Positions 13,058 to 25,440 are shown, counted from the first letter of the stretch. The stretch: 64,000 nt of DNA from Plicaturopsis crispa FD-325 SS-3 (GCA_000827205.1 KN832561.1:31507-95506); one strand, 5' to 3'. Notes: a model not told the origin generated them from the sequence alone. Translations and numbers: made by a program.

Positions 13058-14299
13058 ATGCTTAAGCCTGCACCGCTGCCACCTCTGCCAGAAGTTCAGC
13101 TCAAGTTCGCCCGTTTCCTCGATGTCATAAGCGCGTACGATGTCTGTCTGCACCCAGAAGAGTCCGCCTTGCCTGACCGTATCGTCGCTGCTCGAGTTTT
13201 AGGCTATCTCCTGCTCCACGAACCTTCAAATCGCGCACGCGAGGAGGTCGCGACTACAATCCTTTCCTACAGCCCAGATCACGATGAACTGTACGCGTTA
13301 GGGACGCTTTTGTTTTCTCGTTCACCGGTGCATGTGAGTACGTTCCTCAGCACCTCCAAGCACACGAACTCATTCACCACTAGTCAGGAAACGGAAAGCG
13401 CGGACCCACCCAGCTCTGATCACGACGAATGGCGACCCCCCTCTGGATCAGGTAAGCGTTTTCTAGAGGTCTCGATACTGGAGGCACCGAGAGACCATAT
13501 CACCGCAAAAGCACAAGTTATGTCCCCGACTACGCGTCCTGGCATTCTGACGCGAAGATCCTCGTAGGCCCTCCGACGCGATGGCTGTAGATGCGTATAC
13601 GACGCATTGGCCGGAGACATGCTTGGTGTCCCGGTCCCCGAGATCGTCGAGTTTGGCCCTGCCGTCAACACGAAATGCTCTCATATCGCCCCCGACACCG
13701 CGTATTTCACCCTCAACGCGCGAAATCTGGATGAGGGCTCCACGGAGGTACGGTTCTACGCACAACGTCAACGAATCGTACGCTGATTCGCCCATCTGTA
13801 GAGAAACTACGAAGCATCGGTTCTAGCCGACCTGCTGCGCTTTGGGTACGACGTCGACAAGCTATACGGCGCCAACATACGCTCCATACCTAACATGATG
13901 ACCTTCGAGTGGAATGCGCATGACGTGTTCAGTCAATTGAAACTATGGTTCGAGGCAACAGTAAGCCGCTTCATAACAAACAACTGGGGACACATTCGTC
14001 CTCACCGATACTCTCATCAGGACACGCCTCACTGCTACCGCCCTCAAGTGTACGACGAAATCTACATCGGCTACACGGAGAGAGAGAACCCGTCACGATC
14101 ACCGCACCCGATCCGGCGCACTTCCCACTCCCCTCCTCGCTCTGCACGCAAGTGGCGAACTATTCCGGCGCGAACAGGTACCTGTACGACTTGGAGCGCT
14201 CGAGAGTGCTGGCGTCGGATGGGAGCGAGGCGGAGGCTTTGCGCTACGCGATGGCGTGCGTGGTGGCGGAGGTGCGGCACACCTAAGCGTTGTGCGTAG
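13058..14299 (+). pseudogene. Fungal HNH-endonuclease-domain protein, apparently frameshifted near the 3' end
   Basis: Exons 13058-13516, 13568-13747, 13802-13960 and 14021 onward join in phase. The product starts MLKPAPLPPLPE and carries LLHEPSNRAREEVATTIL. The HNH core is ALRRDGCRCVYDA followed by CSHIAP, then IRSIPNMMTFEWNAHDVFSQL and LKLWFEA, as in the basidiomycete HNH_2-type nuclease family. In the last exon, frame VYDEIYIGYTERE continues into nonsense and stops at 14299. The expected ending PVTITAPDPAHFPLPS and VANYSGAN lies in another frame and ends at 14286. Removing one GA from the GA run at 14078-14087 would align them. This may be a true pseudogene, an allele or a sequencing slip. 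Biological role of the family is unknown. Confidence 0.65.
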
Positions 14300-14790
14300 A
14301 GAGGAGTGAGCGTGATTGAGTTGGCGGGTTGCAGCGTGCGCAAGGATGGCAAGCGGCGCGAGGCGTCGGGGTCGGCTATAGACAAGACGCGGGCCCTGGC
14401 ACGTACGCGCGGGATGGCTGTTCGTGTGGCTAACGCCCGTGCGGAGGGCCATTGCGTGGGCTTCGAGCCTTCCACCCCATTCCTCGCTAACCTCGCGGAG
14501 CGTTCAACTCAGAAGATTTCCGTACGTCGTCCGATTGAGTAAGTCCACTGTGCCTTGCTGCTCGTTTCACTTGTTGAATTCGTTGCCGTTGTAGTCCAGA
14601 CTTCGAATGTGTATCTTCACTTTACGCCCACGCCGCTCTCGACTTTCTCGAGCCTCACCCCATGCTCTCCTCGTATTATCTTATTATCTATCCACATGCA
14701 TTCTTATGCTCGCGTCTCCGTGATACATTCACCTTACTTACAATACTCATTGCGTGCGCTTACTTAGACATTTACTGTACAGTACGATAG
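14300..14790. other. Intergenic region, no gene seen
   Basis: AT-richer sequence with no supported coding frame. It marks the left edge of the hairpin-repeat block. Confidence 0.4.
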
Positions 14791-14799
14791 ATAGACTCT

Positions 14800-16430
14800 A
14801 CAACTTGCTCTGTGTCACCATGTTCCGAATGTGCATCTGTCTTTCGGCGGCAACATTCCCCTGCTATAGCTACGATTTGGAACATGAGTTGGCCTCATCG
14901 TTTGCGCTCGGAATCCCTCACCGTTATGATACAGTCGATCGAATACAGACTCGTGCGAAGGTTAAGAGCATGGAATTATTGCATTACACTTAGAGCGATA
15001 TTCCGAAGGGCAGTGGACAACGCCGCCGCAAAGTCACTACAAATTGCCAATGTACATCTCAGGGATCACATCCTCGATAGGCGTCCATCCGCGAATGCTG
15101 GGCTCAGAAAACACTATGCTGTCGCTGGGTACCAAGGTCGTCAACGAGCAGTGATGGTAGGCATCGTCAAATCCACGCACCAAGCTTCGAAGTAAACACG
15201 ATTCAAAGACAACACAAAGAGAGTATGCGAAGAGACCACCGTGTAGAGGATGAATGCACCACCTAGAATGGTAGACAGCGGCCGGCTGGTGCACATTCCA
15301 AGAGAACCCTCCACAGCAATCGGAGCTTCACTGCCAATCGCGAGCCACTGCGAGGAGAGCGCGAGCACTGCCCGATCGAGTAGAGTGCAGCATGAGCACA
15401 GCGGAGGGACATGATATATAGCACCAGCATCTAGACGCAGATGGGAGTACTGGAAAGCACGCGAAAAAGACGGAGCTGCTGGAGCAGTCCCAGGCCATCC
15501 ACCGCTACGCCAGAAAATGATTGACGCACGATCGGGGAGAGCGCGAGGCCTGTGCGATCGAGTATACCCGTTCTGCAGCGGTTGGAGTCGGAGGGACGGC
15601 TCGTGAATGCCGCGACTACGGAAGGAGATATGGGAAGGAGAAAGAGCTCTGAATATGAGAATCGTGTCACTGAATACTTTGCAACTGCGCAAACGTCGCG
15701 ACATACCGCTGCGCCGTGTTTCTTTTCAATAAAGCTCGCCACAGTCGACCGCGGGCGAGCATGCGTGTGCTGTCCTCGGGATCGACTGTTGGGAGCCCGT
15801 GTACAGATGCAGCGGGGGGCCGAGGACGGCAGCCGCAGCGATAAAGGACATGGTCCTTCGTGAGGGAACGCATTCTGCCCACAGATCAGCGATCGGCAGC
15901 GGGCGCGATGTCTGCACGGAGGTGAGGAGTCGGAGGAGGAGGGGAGTGTGGCGAGGACAGCAGACCCTACCACCGCCAGAAAGGCCAGAGACAGAGATGG
16001 GTACGAGGGCTCGAGCCGCCGCTCCAAGGATGCGGATGCAAATGATGATCAACCCGTATTACGCAGCGCCGCCGACACTGTCTCGATGCGCCTCTACTTG
16101 AAGAAAACCCATTTCATCGATCGTCGGGCGCTTGCGCTTGCGCGCCATCCACGCGATCGATTGGCTGCATTCAACATGTAGAGGGGCAGTCGTAACATCG
16201 GACATACGGGCAGGAAAACAATGGCTGTGGATGCATAAATTGCATCGCTCGTCGAACGATGAATGGCGTGGAAAGCGACGACACCTTGACCGATGCAACC
16301 CCCGTGACGCGCCGCTGTACACACCCGCGGCACTCCGAGTTATCAATCGTGGGAGAGCGCCGCGCATAGGCACAGTTCCCCCGCACGCGATCGAGGAGGG
16401 CGGATGATGTATGGATGATGTGCAGCGGGG
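14800..16430. repeat. Hairpin array, unit 0 left arm
   Basis: Imperfect inverted repeats with minus-strand polarity. The best are 15474-15590 (CCACCGCT near 15496 pairing with AGCGGTTGG near 15585, inner CGATCG pair), 15700-15818 (CCGCTGC / GCAGCGG, inner ACAGTCGA / TCGACTGT), 16089-16190 (GCGCCTCTAC / GTAGAGGGGC, inner ATCGATCG / CGATCGAT) and about 16280-16425. Long frames overlapping this region follow the stem GC bias and show no conserved protein motifs. Confidence 0.6.
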
Positions 16431-17600
16431 ACCGTGTAGGGGGAGAAGATTGGTCAAGATGCAGACGTGTAAGAGGTGGCGCGAGCGACGAAAGTAGATG
16501 AGAGTTTGATGAGACTAGTGGATATGGAGGGGTGAAGCATACCATTGAGGCCCCTCGACGAAGAGTGTGCATTGTGGGGGGCCACTCAACGACACAGCGT
16601 CGAGCGAGTACGCGCACTCGAATGAAAACGACTCGGACTTGAAGATCGCGTAGCCTGGCCAGTGGATCGTGCGATGCCGAGAGCCTTCTGTGCGCACGGC
16701 GACGATTGTCAGTCGGAGAAACTGTCGTCGCAAAACTTGGGGGAGAAAGCAGGAGAAACGGGAGCCGAGTTAGCAGCACAAAGAGCTACAAAGTTGCTAC
16801 AAAGAGTCGTTCAATTGGAGGAGAACGTCAAAGACCGTGGGAAAACCGTCTCTTTTCGCACTTAGCCGACTCAAATCCCTCCCTCCTCCTCCTCCCTCCC
16901 CACTTCGCGCGCGTTTTTAAGTCGACCCTCCGCCGCTGAACTGTTTGCTCTCGCCGATCTCGTTTTTTTTGCCAAAGCCCGCGCCCCCTGCAAAGAACAA
17001 AAACCCAGCAGATGTCGTCTCGATGACATGCCTGCTGATACGCACGATTTTACATCTACCGCCTCATTTCTCATTTTTCTATCTCACGCTCAAACTACTG
17101 CCCATCGTCGACCCCGGCCTGCCATCATCCTCATCCCGCCGCTGAGTACCGCTCCTGATCGATTGTGGGAATCGCTGACGCGCCGTCCCTCAATCGATAG
17201 ACCGGGAGAGATCAGTTCTCAGCGGCGCGTTGCGATCGTGCGCCGTCGCGGTCCATATCGATTTGCGATTTGTGGCCCCCGTATCATTTTCATGAGTATG
17301 CATTTTCCAAGGCTATATTGTTGCTCAAACCCTGTTGTTGCTGTCGCCAGATCTACCCCATTTCACCCGCTCTGATCTTAGACTAGCCCATTTCTCTATC
17401 TCGGCAGATGATGCCTGCTTTCCGTACTGTTGTTTGCGATCGACGCGTCGGGCTTGGTCCCTTTGTTTAGCGGCGACTCGGCTCGTAGGTGCGTATCTAT
17501 CTCCACACACGCTCTCGCCCTTCTCTCATTCTAAACGAGTAGCCTCACCAATCCTCCGTTTCCCGCTATGATCCCTCTGCTTACACACCCTTTACTTACA
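16430..17600. other. Centre of unit 0 (no gene seen)
   Basis: The sequence separates left-pointing from right-pointing hairpins. It has a pyrimidine-rich stretch (about 16870-16910) and a TTTTTAA box near 16914. No J-type centre repeat could be identified here. No coding frame is supported. Confidence 0.35.
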
Positions 17601-18760
17601 TAAATCGGTCACGTATGCACCACGATCCTCGAGCGAGCCCAAAATACGCTCCTCTCCCGGACCCTGTGTACCGTGTACAGAACTCCCACCGCCGCACCAC
17701 CTGGGCACGATCAACCACGCAGGCGTCGCGCTCGCCGCACGATGTCCATGGTCGATGTGCTCGTTCCAGAAGGCTTTGGCTGTGGAAGATCCGCAGTACG
17801 TGGCAACGCTCGTCCTGTTCTTTGGATGCTCGTTCCGTCCCTACGCACCCATTTCGACTCGTGAATTTCGCTTGATTGCGTAGAGTCGGCCATCCCTGCA
17901 TACAGAACTCCCACCGCCGCACCCTCGTGGCACTCGACCATGTGCGCGCCGCGCTCTCCGCGCTCCGCCCATGGTCGTTTCTTCACGCCTCGAGCGTGCG
18001 GCGGTGGAAGTTTCGCGGTGCGAGGCCATGCTCGTGTTATTTTTGCATGCGTATCTGCAACATCCCTGTTTACTTGTTCGTGTGGACGACGCGACACGGT
18101 TCTTTTCAGGATGCACATCCGCTTTGTCCGAACACCGATACCCACCCACCCGCTGCAGGCTTCATCGACCCCTCGATTGATCGTGCGCACGATGCGCTTT
18201 CCGCGCAGAGGCTCTCGAACAATGGGATTATGGCGGGGAAGCTCCGCACCTGCACGCAGTTGTGTTGCAGACACGCACCACGCGTCCCGAGCCTCTTCCT
18301 GTTCCTCTACTCTTTGTGCATCCACCCGCGCACTCTCAGACTACAGCCGCTGCGCACTCAGACTACCCCCGCTGCACTCCACTGCACTCTCCCTCAATCA
18401 CGTACGCGTCGCGCTGCTCCGCGCGATAGCACCTGGTTGATTGGATATGGTGCAATGATGCAGCGGCGGTGTGCAGTACGACGGGGTTGTGAATATTCTG
18501 GAGTAATAGATGGGGGGTGTCTTTGTGGTTTTGTGGTTGCTGAGCGGGTGGGTTTTAAAGGCGAGCACGATGGAGGTCTCCTGCATCCTCAGTCCTTCTC
18601 AATCAGTCAACGCTTTCCACGGGATGTTTCTTTCCTCAATGACTTCGCTGGGTCTCTTGTTCTCGCAGTTGTGTCCGCGCTTATACTGGGCTGGGTTACA
18701 TGCAACAGACCGGGACGTTCATCTCGTAAATTATATCCAATTCACTTCTATGGCACATAT
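17600..18760. repeat. Hairpin array, unit 0 right arm
   Basis: The cleanest element is 17911-18007: a perfect 12-bp outer stem (17911-17922 CCACCGCCGCAC with 17996-18007) and an inner CGACCATG / CATGGTCG pair. A weaker copy starts near 17690 with the same CCACCGCCGCACC arm. Others lie near 18140 and 18370-18460 (GCTGCA / TGCAGC, inner CAATCA / TGATTG). Confidence 0.6.
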
Positions 18761-19750
18761 ACTGTAAAAAAATTATTGTCCAATAATTAGCCAATCTACA
18801 CAAGTTGGGACAGAGATGACGAGCCATTTTTCCACAAGTTCCACAGCCGGTGAGTCCACATTTTTACAAGTCAGAATGTTGTATCCTTTATTTTCACAAG
18901 TTGTTTTCCAGCAATTTACGCATGTGTTCAGATGCCATGGCCTGATGCGCACAAGTTATCACAATCCGCACGGTCACCAAGTAGAGTACTGCCACCCCGA
19001 CCCTGCCTTCCGAGTGCTCAGCTAACAGAGCCGGCCACTTCCCTGTCAGTGCCTGTACGGTGGCTCCAGGCCTCGGAGTACGCGTATACTCTCCCTGCGC
19101 ACCCACACACAGGACATGAACGGCGGCTGAGCCCGCACGTCCGTGGCTTGTAGCTGCTTGCCGTCGCGGTCAGGGAGCCCATAACCGGCGCGGGATTCCA
19201 GGGCACCCGGAGCGACAGCGGAGGCTTGTCGGTGCGCCGTTGCCGCCCATCTGCGAGTGGCTTGAAGCAGCTCACCTTCAAGGTCATTCAATGGTGCGGG
19301 GTGTCCATATACGATGTCGGCCCTGAATGGTTGGGCATGCACGGCAGCGGCGCGCCGCAGCGCGCACACTAATGGCCTATGCGTATCCGCGGACGTTCCC
19401 GCTGCACGGTCGCTCATGGCTCAGGGCACCCATAGCGTCGGCATTGAAGGTTAGCGCGCCCGCGGCGGGGGCGCACCATAGCCCGCCGTGGTGCCGCCCA
19501 CCTGCCACTATAGCACGACTCGGACGACCCGGTAGCTACTAGAAACATGTATAACGTTGTCAGTGTACTGCTACCACATGTGTCAAATGCAATGTCCTTA
19601 CCACCCACTTGTGTTTTATTCGAGCTTTCGAGCATGTAAGATATTTTCGACCTTAGGAATGAACTTGTGAAAAATTGCAATCTTATACGCGCGAGCTTGT
19701 GAGAAAATACCTCGTTTTCCAACTTACGTCGCGAATAATTTTTTTACAGT
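18761..19750. mobile_element. Non-autonomous TIR DNA transposon, 990 bp
   Basis: Both ends carry the perfect 17-bp inverted repeat ACTGTAAAAAAATTATT (18761-18777 and 19734-19750). The flanks read ATAT on each side, so the target duplication may be ATAT or, in a Tc1/mariner-like reading, TA with the repeat starting one base further out. ACAAGTT / AACTTGT / ACTTGTG motifs recur in the subterminal 150 bp at both ends, a usual transposase-binding layout. The middle is GC-rich with no transposase frame. Superfamily is not certain. Confidence 0.75.
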
Positions 19751-20340
19751 ATATCGCCCATACACTTCTCTTCAACCTCGACGGAGCGAGTGTACACATT
19801 GATACATCCATATACACGATATATACCATTGCATTGTACCGTACAACCAACGACGTTACTGACTATAATATACACCTCTGCACAACCTCCCCAAATGAAC
19901 ACGCTAAGATCGCGAGCCGACGAGAAAGAAATGACGTGCTGTACCACAACGCGAAAGCAGTAGCAGACTAAGACCGACACGCCTCCCAATACCGTGCCGA
20001 CCCGCTGCACACTCTGCATCCATGTACCCTGTCGACCGCCAGGAGAGCGCATGTGGGCGCTGGTCCGGTTAAAACGGTCGCGGGGGACGGTGGGCGTGCA
20101 GCGGGGTGAGGCGGGTGTTGCGGGCGTGTCGAAGCATGTGTTGGCCGTGGAGAACAATGACTGTAGGAAGAATGAGTTCGCAAGGGCTCGCTGCAAGGAG
20201 CTGAGCACAGCGATATCCATTGTCGAGATAGCACCCGAACATGATTGGGTGCGTGCAGTGGGAGGCGGGACGTTGCAATAGCTGTGGATATAATGAGACC
20301 GCAGTGAGTAGGTGAATCATCGCGAGCGAGTGCAGGCATC
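19751..20340. other. Left boundary of unit 1, no gene seen
   Basis: AT-rich sequence with TATATACAC and TATATACC runs, similar in character to the other unit boundaries near 25.0, 30.8, 34.2 and 40.1 kb. No coding frame is supported. Confidence 0.35.
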
Positions 20341-20348
20341 GTAAAGCA

Positions 20349-21860
20349 CCGCTGCATGATTCATGCTCAATCACGATCGATCGACGGGGAAACGCCGCGC
20401 ATTTCCCGCACGATCGAGACGGCGGCATGCCATGCAGCGGAATGTGACGGTGGACTGCGAGAGAGTTGCTCGGACTAGCACAATGGATACTTGTGATACG
20501 AAGAATGGATGTAGCAAGGACAGACGACGAAGAGACACCACGCAATCCCCAAGATGCACCGCTGCATAACTCATACTCAGCCTCTATCGATCGTCGGGAA
20601 AACGCCGCGCATTTCCCGAGCGATCGAGATGGCGGGATGGCATGCGGCGGTGTAGGACGGCGGGTACGCAAAGCCCGTGATTTGCTGAAAGCCAACAAGT
20701 CAATGAGTGCCTGCAACTCGATGGATGACTGCAACTCGATGGATGCCTGCAATTCGACGGATGCCTGCAATTTAATGGATGAATGCGAGACCACGGATGA
20801 GTGTGAAAAAAGAGAGCGACGAAGAAATACAAGCAACCTCCACAGTGCACCGCTGCATAACCATGGCTGAGGTCTATTGATCGTTGGGACAACGCCGCGC
20901 ACTCCCCGAGCGATCGAGACGGCAAGATGGTATGCAGCGGTGTAGGACGGTGGGCACGTAGACTTGTTCAGGAACATCAGGTGAACGCAACAGGAACAGA
21001 CGACCTGAGAGAGATCCATGCAACCACCGTAATGTACCGCTGCACCGGGCTGATAGCTCAGCATATCATCGATCGTCGAGAAAATGCCGCGCGCACAGGC
21101 ACGCGTAGTCCGCACGATCGAGACAGTCGAGTGGTGCAGCGGGGTAGGACGGCGGGTGTGTAAAGCCCGTGATTCGACGAGTGAATGCGACGAGATGAAA
21201 AGCCGACAGAGAGATCCATGCAGCCCCCGCAATGCACCGCTGCACCGGGCTGATAGCTATATCATCGATCGTTGGGAAAGCGTCGCGCGCATGCACGCGC
21301 TTCCCGTACGATCGAGATGGCCGAACGCTGTGCAGCGGGGTAGGACGGTGGGTGCGCAGGAACTCCTAGAAGCTACAGTCCGACTAGCAGAAAAGGAGGA
21401 GGCGACACCAACGAGATCCATGCAACCCCCGTTGTGCACCGCCGCACCAAAACTCATGATCCATGGCATCGATCGTCGGGAAAACACCGCGCAGAGGTAC
21501 GCGCGCCCGGAATGATCGAGGACAGTCGAGTGGTGGTGCAGCGGGGTAGAACGACGGCTACACAGTTCTCGTGGTTGTGTCAGGATGGGGTTAGACTGAT
21601 TGAATGCGATGTCAAGCGGGATGAGTAAAAGGCGTGAGCGGGATGAGCACACAACGTATGCGAGGTAAGCACAGAGAGCAAGCGAGACGAAGACGAGATG
21701 CCGACCCCTGCCAGTCGATGGACCATGGCCACCCGCTGCAGGACTTGACTCAATTAACCATAGCTGCGCACCCTTCATTTTCTGCCCGCTCGATCGCGCG
21801 AGCGAGATGTACGCGATCGAGCGATGGAGGGGAGGTGCGCAGCGGGCGGTAGTGGACAGC
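20349..21860. repeat. Hairpin array A (unit 1 left arm), seven copies about 200 bp apart
   Basis: Outer arms pair as follows: 20349-20358/20431-20440 (CCGCTGCATG), 20557-20567/20642-20652, 20848-20858/20932-20942 (CACCGCTGCAT, perfect), 21036-21046/21133-21143, 21235-21245/21330-21340, about 21439-21449/21534-21545, and 21763-21772/21834-21843 (GCTGCGCACC, perfect). Inside most lies a second stem, ATCGATCGT...CGATCGA, capped by GGGAAA/TTTCCC. In the last copy the inner stem is an 11-bp perfect pair, 21788-21798/21812-21822. Flanks CCACCGT and ACGGTGG extend several stems outward. A 20-bp tandem repeat (about 20700-20810) sits between copies. Confidence 0.8.
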
Positions 21861-22019
21861 CGACAGCGGGTGGTGGTTCAGAGCGGGCAGGGTTGGCGGA
21901 GAAGAAGAAAGAGAAAGGAGAAAGGACAGGGTGGATAGAGTGCACACGCGATCGATGAGCCCGGGTTCAGCGGGGTCCGGTGTAGCAAAGGACTGGTTAG
22001 CACGAGAACGAGAGGGTTA

Positions 22020-22430
22020 AGATGAGGACCACGATCGATGACGCGCTGACGACGGGCGCTGGCCGAGTGAGCATTCGGTCTCTGGAGAGCGAGTGGGTGA
22101 GACGAGCAAGAGCGGTCGTCATCGTCGAGCTCGACCTCCAACCCAATCTCGGCATCGCCCGGCCACGCTTCTCTCATCGATCTCCTCGTTCGCCTCCCTT
22201 TCTCTTTCTCTTGCTCTGCCCATGCGTATGTCCACGACCACCCGCTGGAGTGCTCGCTCACGATCAACTCGACCTTGTGCATCCGCGGGTGCCCAAGCTC
22301 TAGTGGGTCGAAATACTGCAGCGGCTGTCCTCTCGACGACACTGCCCATGCTCGTTTCCTCAGGCCTTGTTTTCGTCCTTCTCGCACGCACTCGTCTCTC
22401 TGCATCTAACAATGACTACTATGCTATGTG
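22020..22430. repeat. Higher-order unit centre J1
   Basis: Contains the 12-bp palindrome GTCGAGCTCGAC (22124-22135). A 22-nt stretch at 22145-22166 (core ATCTCGGCATCGCCCGG) recurs exactly at J2. A pyrimidine-rich tract follows at about 22180-22220. Confidence 0.6.
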
Positions 22431-23226
22431 ATCCCGCCTGTCTGTTGTCCTCGCTTCAGGTATCACTATGCTCCCGCTACATACCAGCTTCAGACGTTTG
22501 TCGCTCTGCCTGCACTCGCTTGCCGCTACATTCGCTTTCCACGCTAAGCCCCACACCCGCCGCGTTCGAATCCCCCCGCATGGTGCTTAGCCCGTGATCT
22601 AGGGCGAAATGAACATTTTGGCGACTGAGAGGTTTGATTGCGCCTGTCTGCTGCCCAATCCTCGTGCGTACGGTCCTTGCTCTATATATTTTCTTGCTCG
22701 TGCGTTTCTTGATCGTGCGCGTGCGTGCATTCCGCTCTGCCGCACCCAGACCACCCCTCCTCCCCGCTCAAGCAACGCATCACACAGTGGATCGCGCGTC
22801 TCAGACTGGATCGCGCACGCGCAGACCCCGCGTTCTTCACGCAGCGGTATCACACGATCCATCATCCAAAGTTATCGCACGATCCATCGTCATGATATCG
22901 TAGCATAGCGGGGAGGGTAATCATAGGGTGGGACTCGGTCTGCATTTCAACGCTCGGCCCACATTTCGCCATTCGTGTTCTCTGCGCTTTCACCATTTGT
23001 GCTCTCAGCTGTCTTCACCATTGGATGCCACGCATTTGACGCCCACATCCGGCACCTTTTCTCCCAGTCTCGATCATGCAGCTATAGCGCTCACCGCGCG
23101 GTGGCTTATGATCTAACTTGGGAGAGAGTATCCGGTCAGTGGTTCGTTACGTCGGCGTGCAGCTCAACGTCGCGCATGCACGCAGTTTCAGAGATCCATT
23201 TCAACTGGTCCTCGATATCCATATCC
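22431..23226. other. Gene-free spacer in unit 1
   Basis: Scattered direct motifs only. No coding frame or clear hairpin was found. Confidence 0.35.
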
Positions 23227-23318
23227 TAGCTCTGTCTTTCACCGTCCGCTAGCCCTGCCTTTCACCGTCCGCTAGCCCTGTCTTTCACCGTCCGCTAGCC
23301 CTGCCTTTCACCGTCCCA
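23227..23318. repeat. 23-bp minisatellite, four copies
   Basis: The unit TAGCCCTGYCTTTCACCGTC (plus three bases) repeats four times head to tail with C/T changes. Confidence 0.8.
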
Positions 23319-23339
23319 TCACCATTGTCTCTTCCGCCG

Positions 23340-24600
23340 TCCAACGTCTCGCACCACACCGTCGTACACGGTCCACCACCGCTCCCTCCTCCGGCGCACT
23401 CGCTCGTGCAGGCGCCGTGCTGCCATTAATATTGTCTGCGCGGCGGCACACGAGCGATTGCCCATCTACTTTCCAGCAGGGTAGCGGTGGGGCTTTCGAG
23501 GGGTACGGTGGTGACGGCTGCTCCCATGTTCTCGGGGTTTTCGTTTTCTCTGTGTGGTCTGCTTATCATCGACGCGTCGTTGCTCATCATCGACACGCCG
23601 TACTCATACTATAGACGTCTCTCCGGCTGTCATTCGAATCATATCTTCAGTTCAAATTACGGTCTCCCATCACCGCCCTACATCGTCTCCCCCCGTTCCC
23701 TTACACAGTCCCACGTCGCCGCCGCCGTACACGGTCTCCCACCGCTCCCTCCTCGGGCGCACTCGCTCGCTCGTGCCAGCGCCGCGCTGGCATTGTCCGC
23801 GCGGCGGCACACAATCGTATATGCGCGCCGTTCGTACAGGGTAGCGGTGGGTCCTCCGAACGGTTACGGCACCGACGGCTGCTCCCATGTTCTCCGTTTT
23901 TTTTTTTCGTTTTCTCTGTGTGTCTACTTATCATCGACGCGTCGTAATCATCATCCACATCTCGCCGGCTGTCATCCACCCAGCTCGAGTTGTACTATCA
24001 GTTCAAATTTGTGGTCTCCCGCCGCCATCCACGGTCCACCCGGTCACCCACCGCTCCCTCCTTCGACGCATCCGCTCGTGCAGGCGCCGCGCTGGCATTG
24101 TCCGCGCGGCCGCACACGAGCGATTACCCATCTACTTTTCAAGCAGGGTAGCGGTGGGGCTTTCGAATGGTACGGCGGCGATACCTGCTCCCATACTCCC
24201 GCCACTCTTGTTCTTGTCCAACTCTAACCCTTATCGGTCGCTCTCCGCCAGTCTCCACCTAATGTCAACCGCTCCAACTCTCTCGTCCGCGCCTAGCTCA
24301 CACAGCCCGCAAGCCCCATGCGTGACCGGTTCATCGGGAGCTATGCTGAAGGCAAAGGAGTCGAAGTCGGAGCGGTGGCTACTAGGGGCTAAGAGTACGC
24401 GCCTGCCGATGGTCTTTGCTCTTTCGTGCGTTCGAATCGCATTTTCCTACCCGCTACCAGTGCTGCCATCCGCTATCGCTTATCCGCTGCCACCCCACGT
24501 TGTCTCTACCATCCATCGTGTCGCCCGCGCCTTGCACCGTGCACGCACGATTGATGCCCAGATGGAGACGATGGGCAGCGGTTTTCATCTCTCATTTTTA
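23340..24600. repeat. Hairpin array B (unit 1 right arm)
   Basis: Three near-identical hairpins have arms CCACCGCT/AGCGGTGG at 23376-23383/23483-23490, 23739-23746/23843-23850 and 24048-24055/24150-24157. They carry GCGCGGCGGCACAC-like loops and extra outer pairing such as GTACGGTGGTG. A fourth, different hairpin is at 24484-24491/24574-24581 (CCGCTGCC/GGCAGCGG). The long plus-strand frame across 23.9-25.0 kb reads through these repeats and has no protein signature. Confidence 0.75.
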
Positions 24601-25440
24601 TTTGTTTCTTCGTTTGCGCTTGCTATGCGATTCCCCGACCCTTCGATAGACCCGGGTACACACAGGCGAACACCCGTTTTACAAAGACCTGCTCGTCCGC
24701 CGCAACCTACCAAACGACCGCCCTCTGTCGTGCAGCAAAGCTCGCGGTCGCCGCGCAGCGTTGGCTCTCGATCGATGTTAGGCTCCTGGTCTGATGGTTG
24801 TGGCGGATGTATGGTTCGCATGCAACAGGTGGATTGCTTACAATCCGCACCGAGGACTACTTACAGCCCTTACTCTCGTATACCTACAACCTTGACCCTC
24901 GTACCTACAGCCCTTACTCTCGTTGGCAATGGTCCAGTTTCCTTTGAAAACTCGCCATGTCAACTCCGTAGTTGACCGTATCATAACACAATGTCAATGC
25001 ATAATATATAGGTGGTTGTTCAACTCAGACATATCGTACTCAGGGTCTACATAGAGTGGGGTATGGACATATATCCGTCGCAGCAAGATATACATCGTGT
25101 ATGCGATACATGCCCTCCGAACGCGTCCGCAATTACTTTGTATCGCACTGCAACGAGTCCAGGAACGCGGGAGGGCGACTGTGGAGACCACGGATACATT
25201 GTCAGTGGACCGCCTGTATAGTAGAGTATATACGCGCGAAACACGCACCCTTTCGAGTAAGTGCAACGGCAGCGTCAGTCGGTAGAACCGGAGAGGGGTA
25301 TATTGATACAGCGCGCACGAGAACGAACATAGCCGCAAGAACACGACCACGAAAACGCCAACGCCAACGCACGCCAAGAACGCGAAACGTTAACCCAAAA
25401 CACGTATAGGCAAAAGGCGCGCTCCACCGACGACGTCAAG
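24601..25440. other. Unit 1/unit 2 boundary, no gene seen
   Basis: A roughly 21-bp tandem motif (CCTACAGCCCTTACTCTCGT-like) lies at about 24860-24925. AT-rich sequence around 25000-25130 marks the boundary. Confidence 0.35.

Noticed and set aside
15141-16027. Possible membrane protein from hydrophobic frames on the minus strand
   Set aside because: Frames switch without splice support and overlap hairpins. No family motif could be recovered.
20069-21232. A 387-residue minus-strand open frame
   Set aside because: It is the translation of array A hairpins and a 20-bp tandem repeat, with no recognisable protein features.
23887-24975. A 362-residue plus-strand open frame
   Set aside because: It covers array B and spacer; the repetitive translation is Ser/Pro/Arg-rich and lacks motifs.
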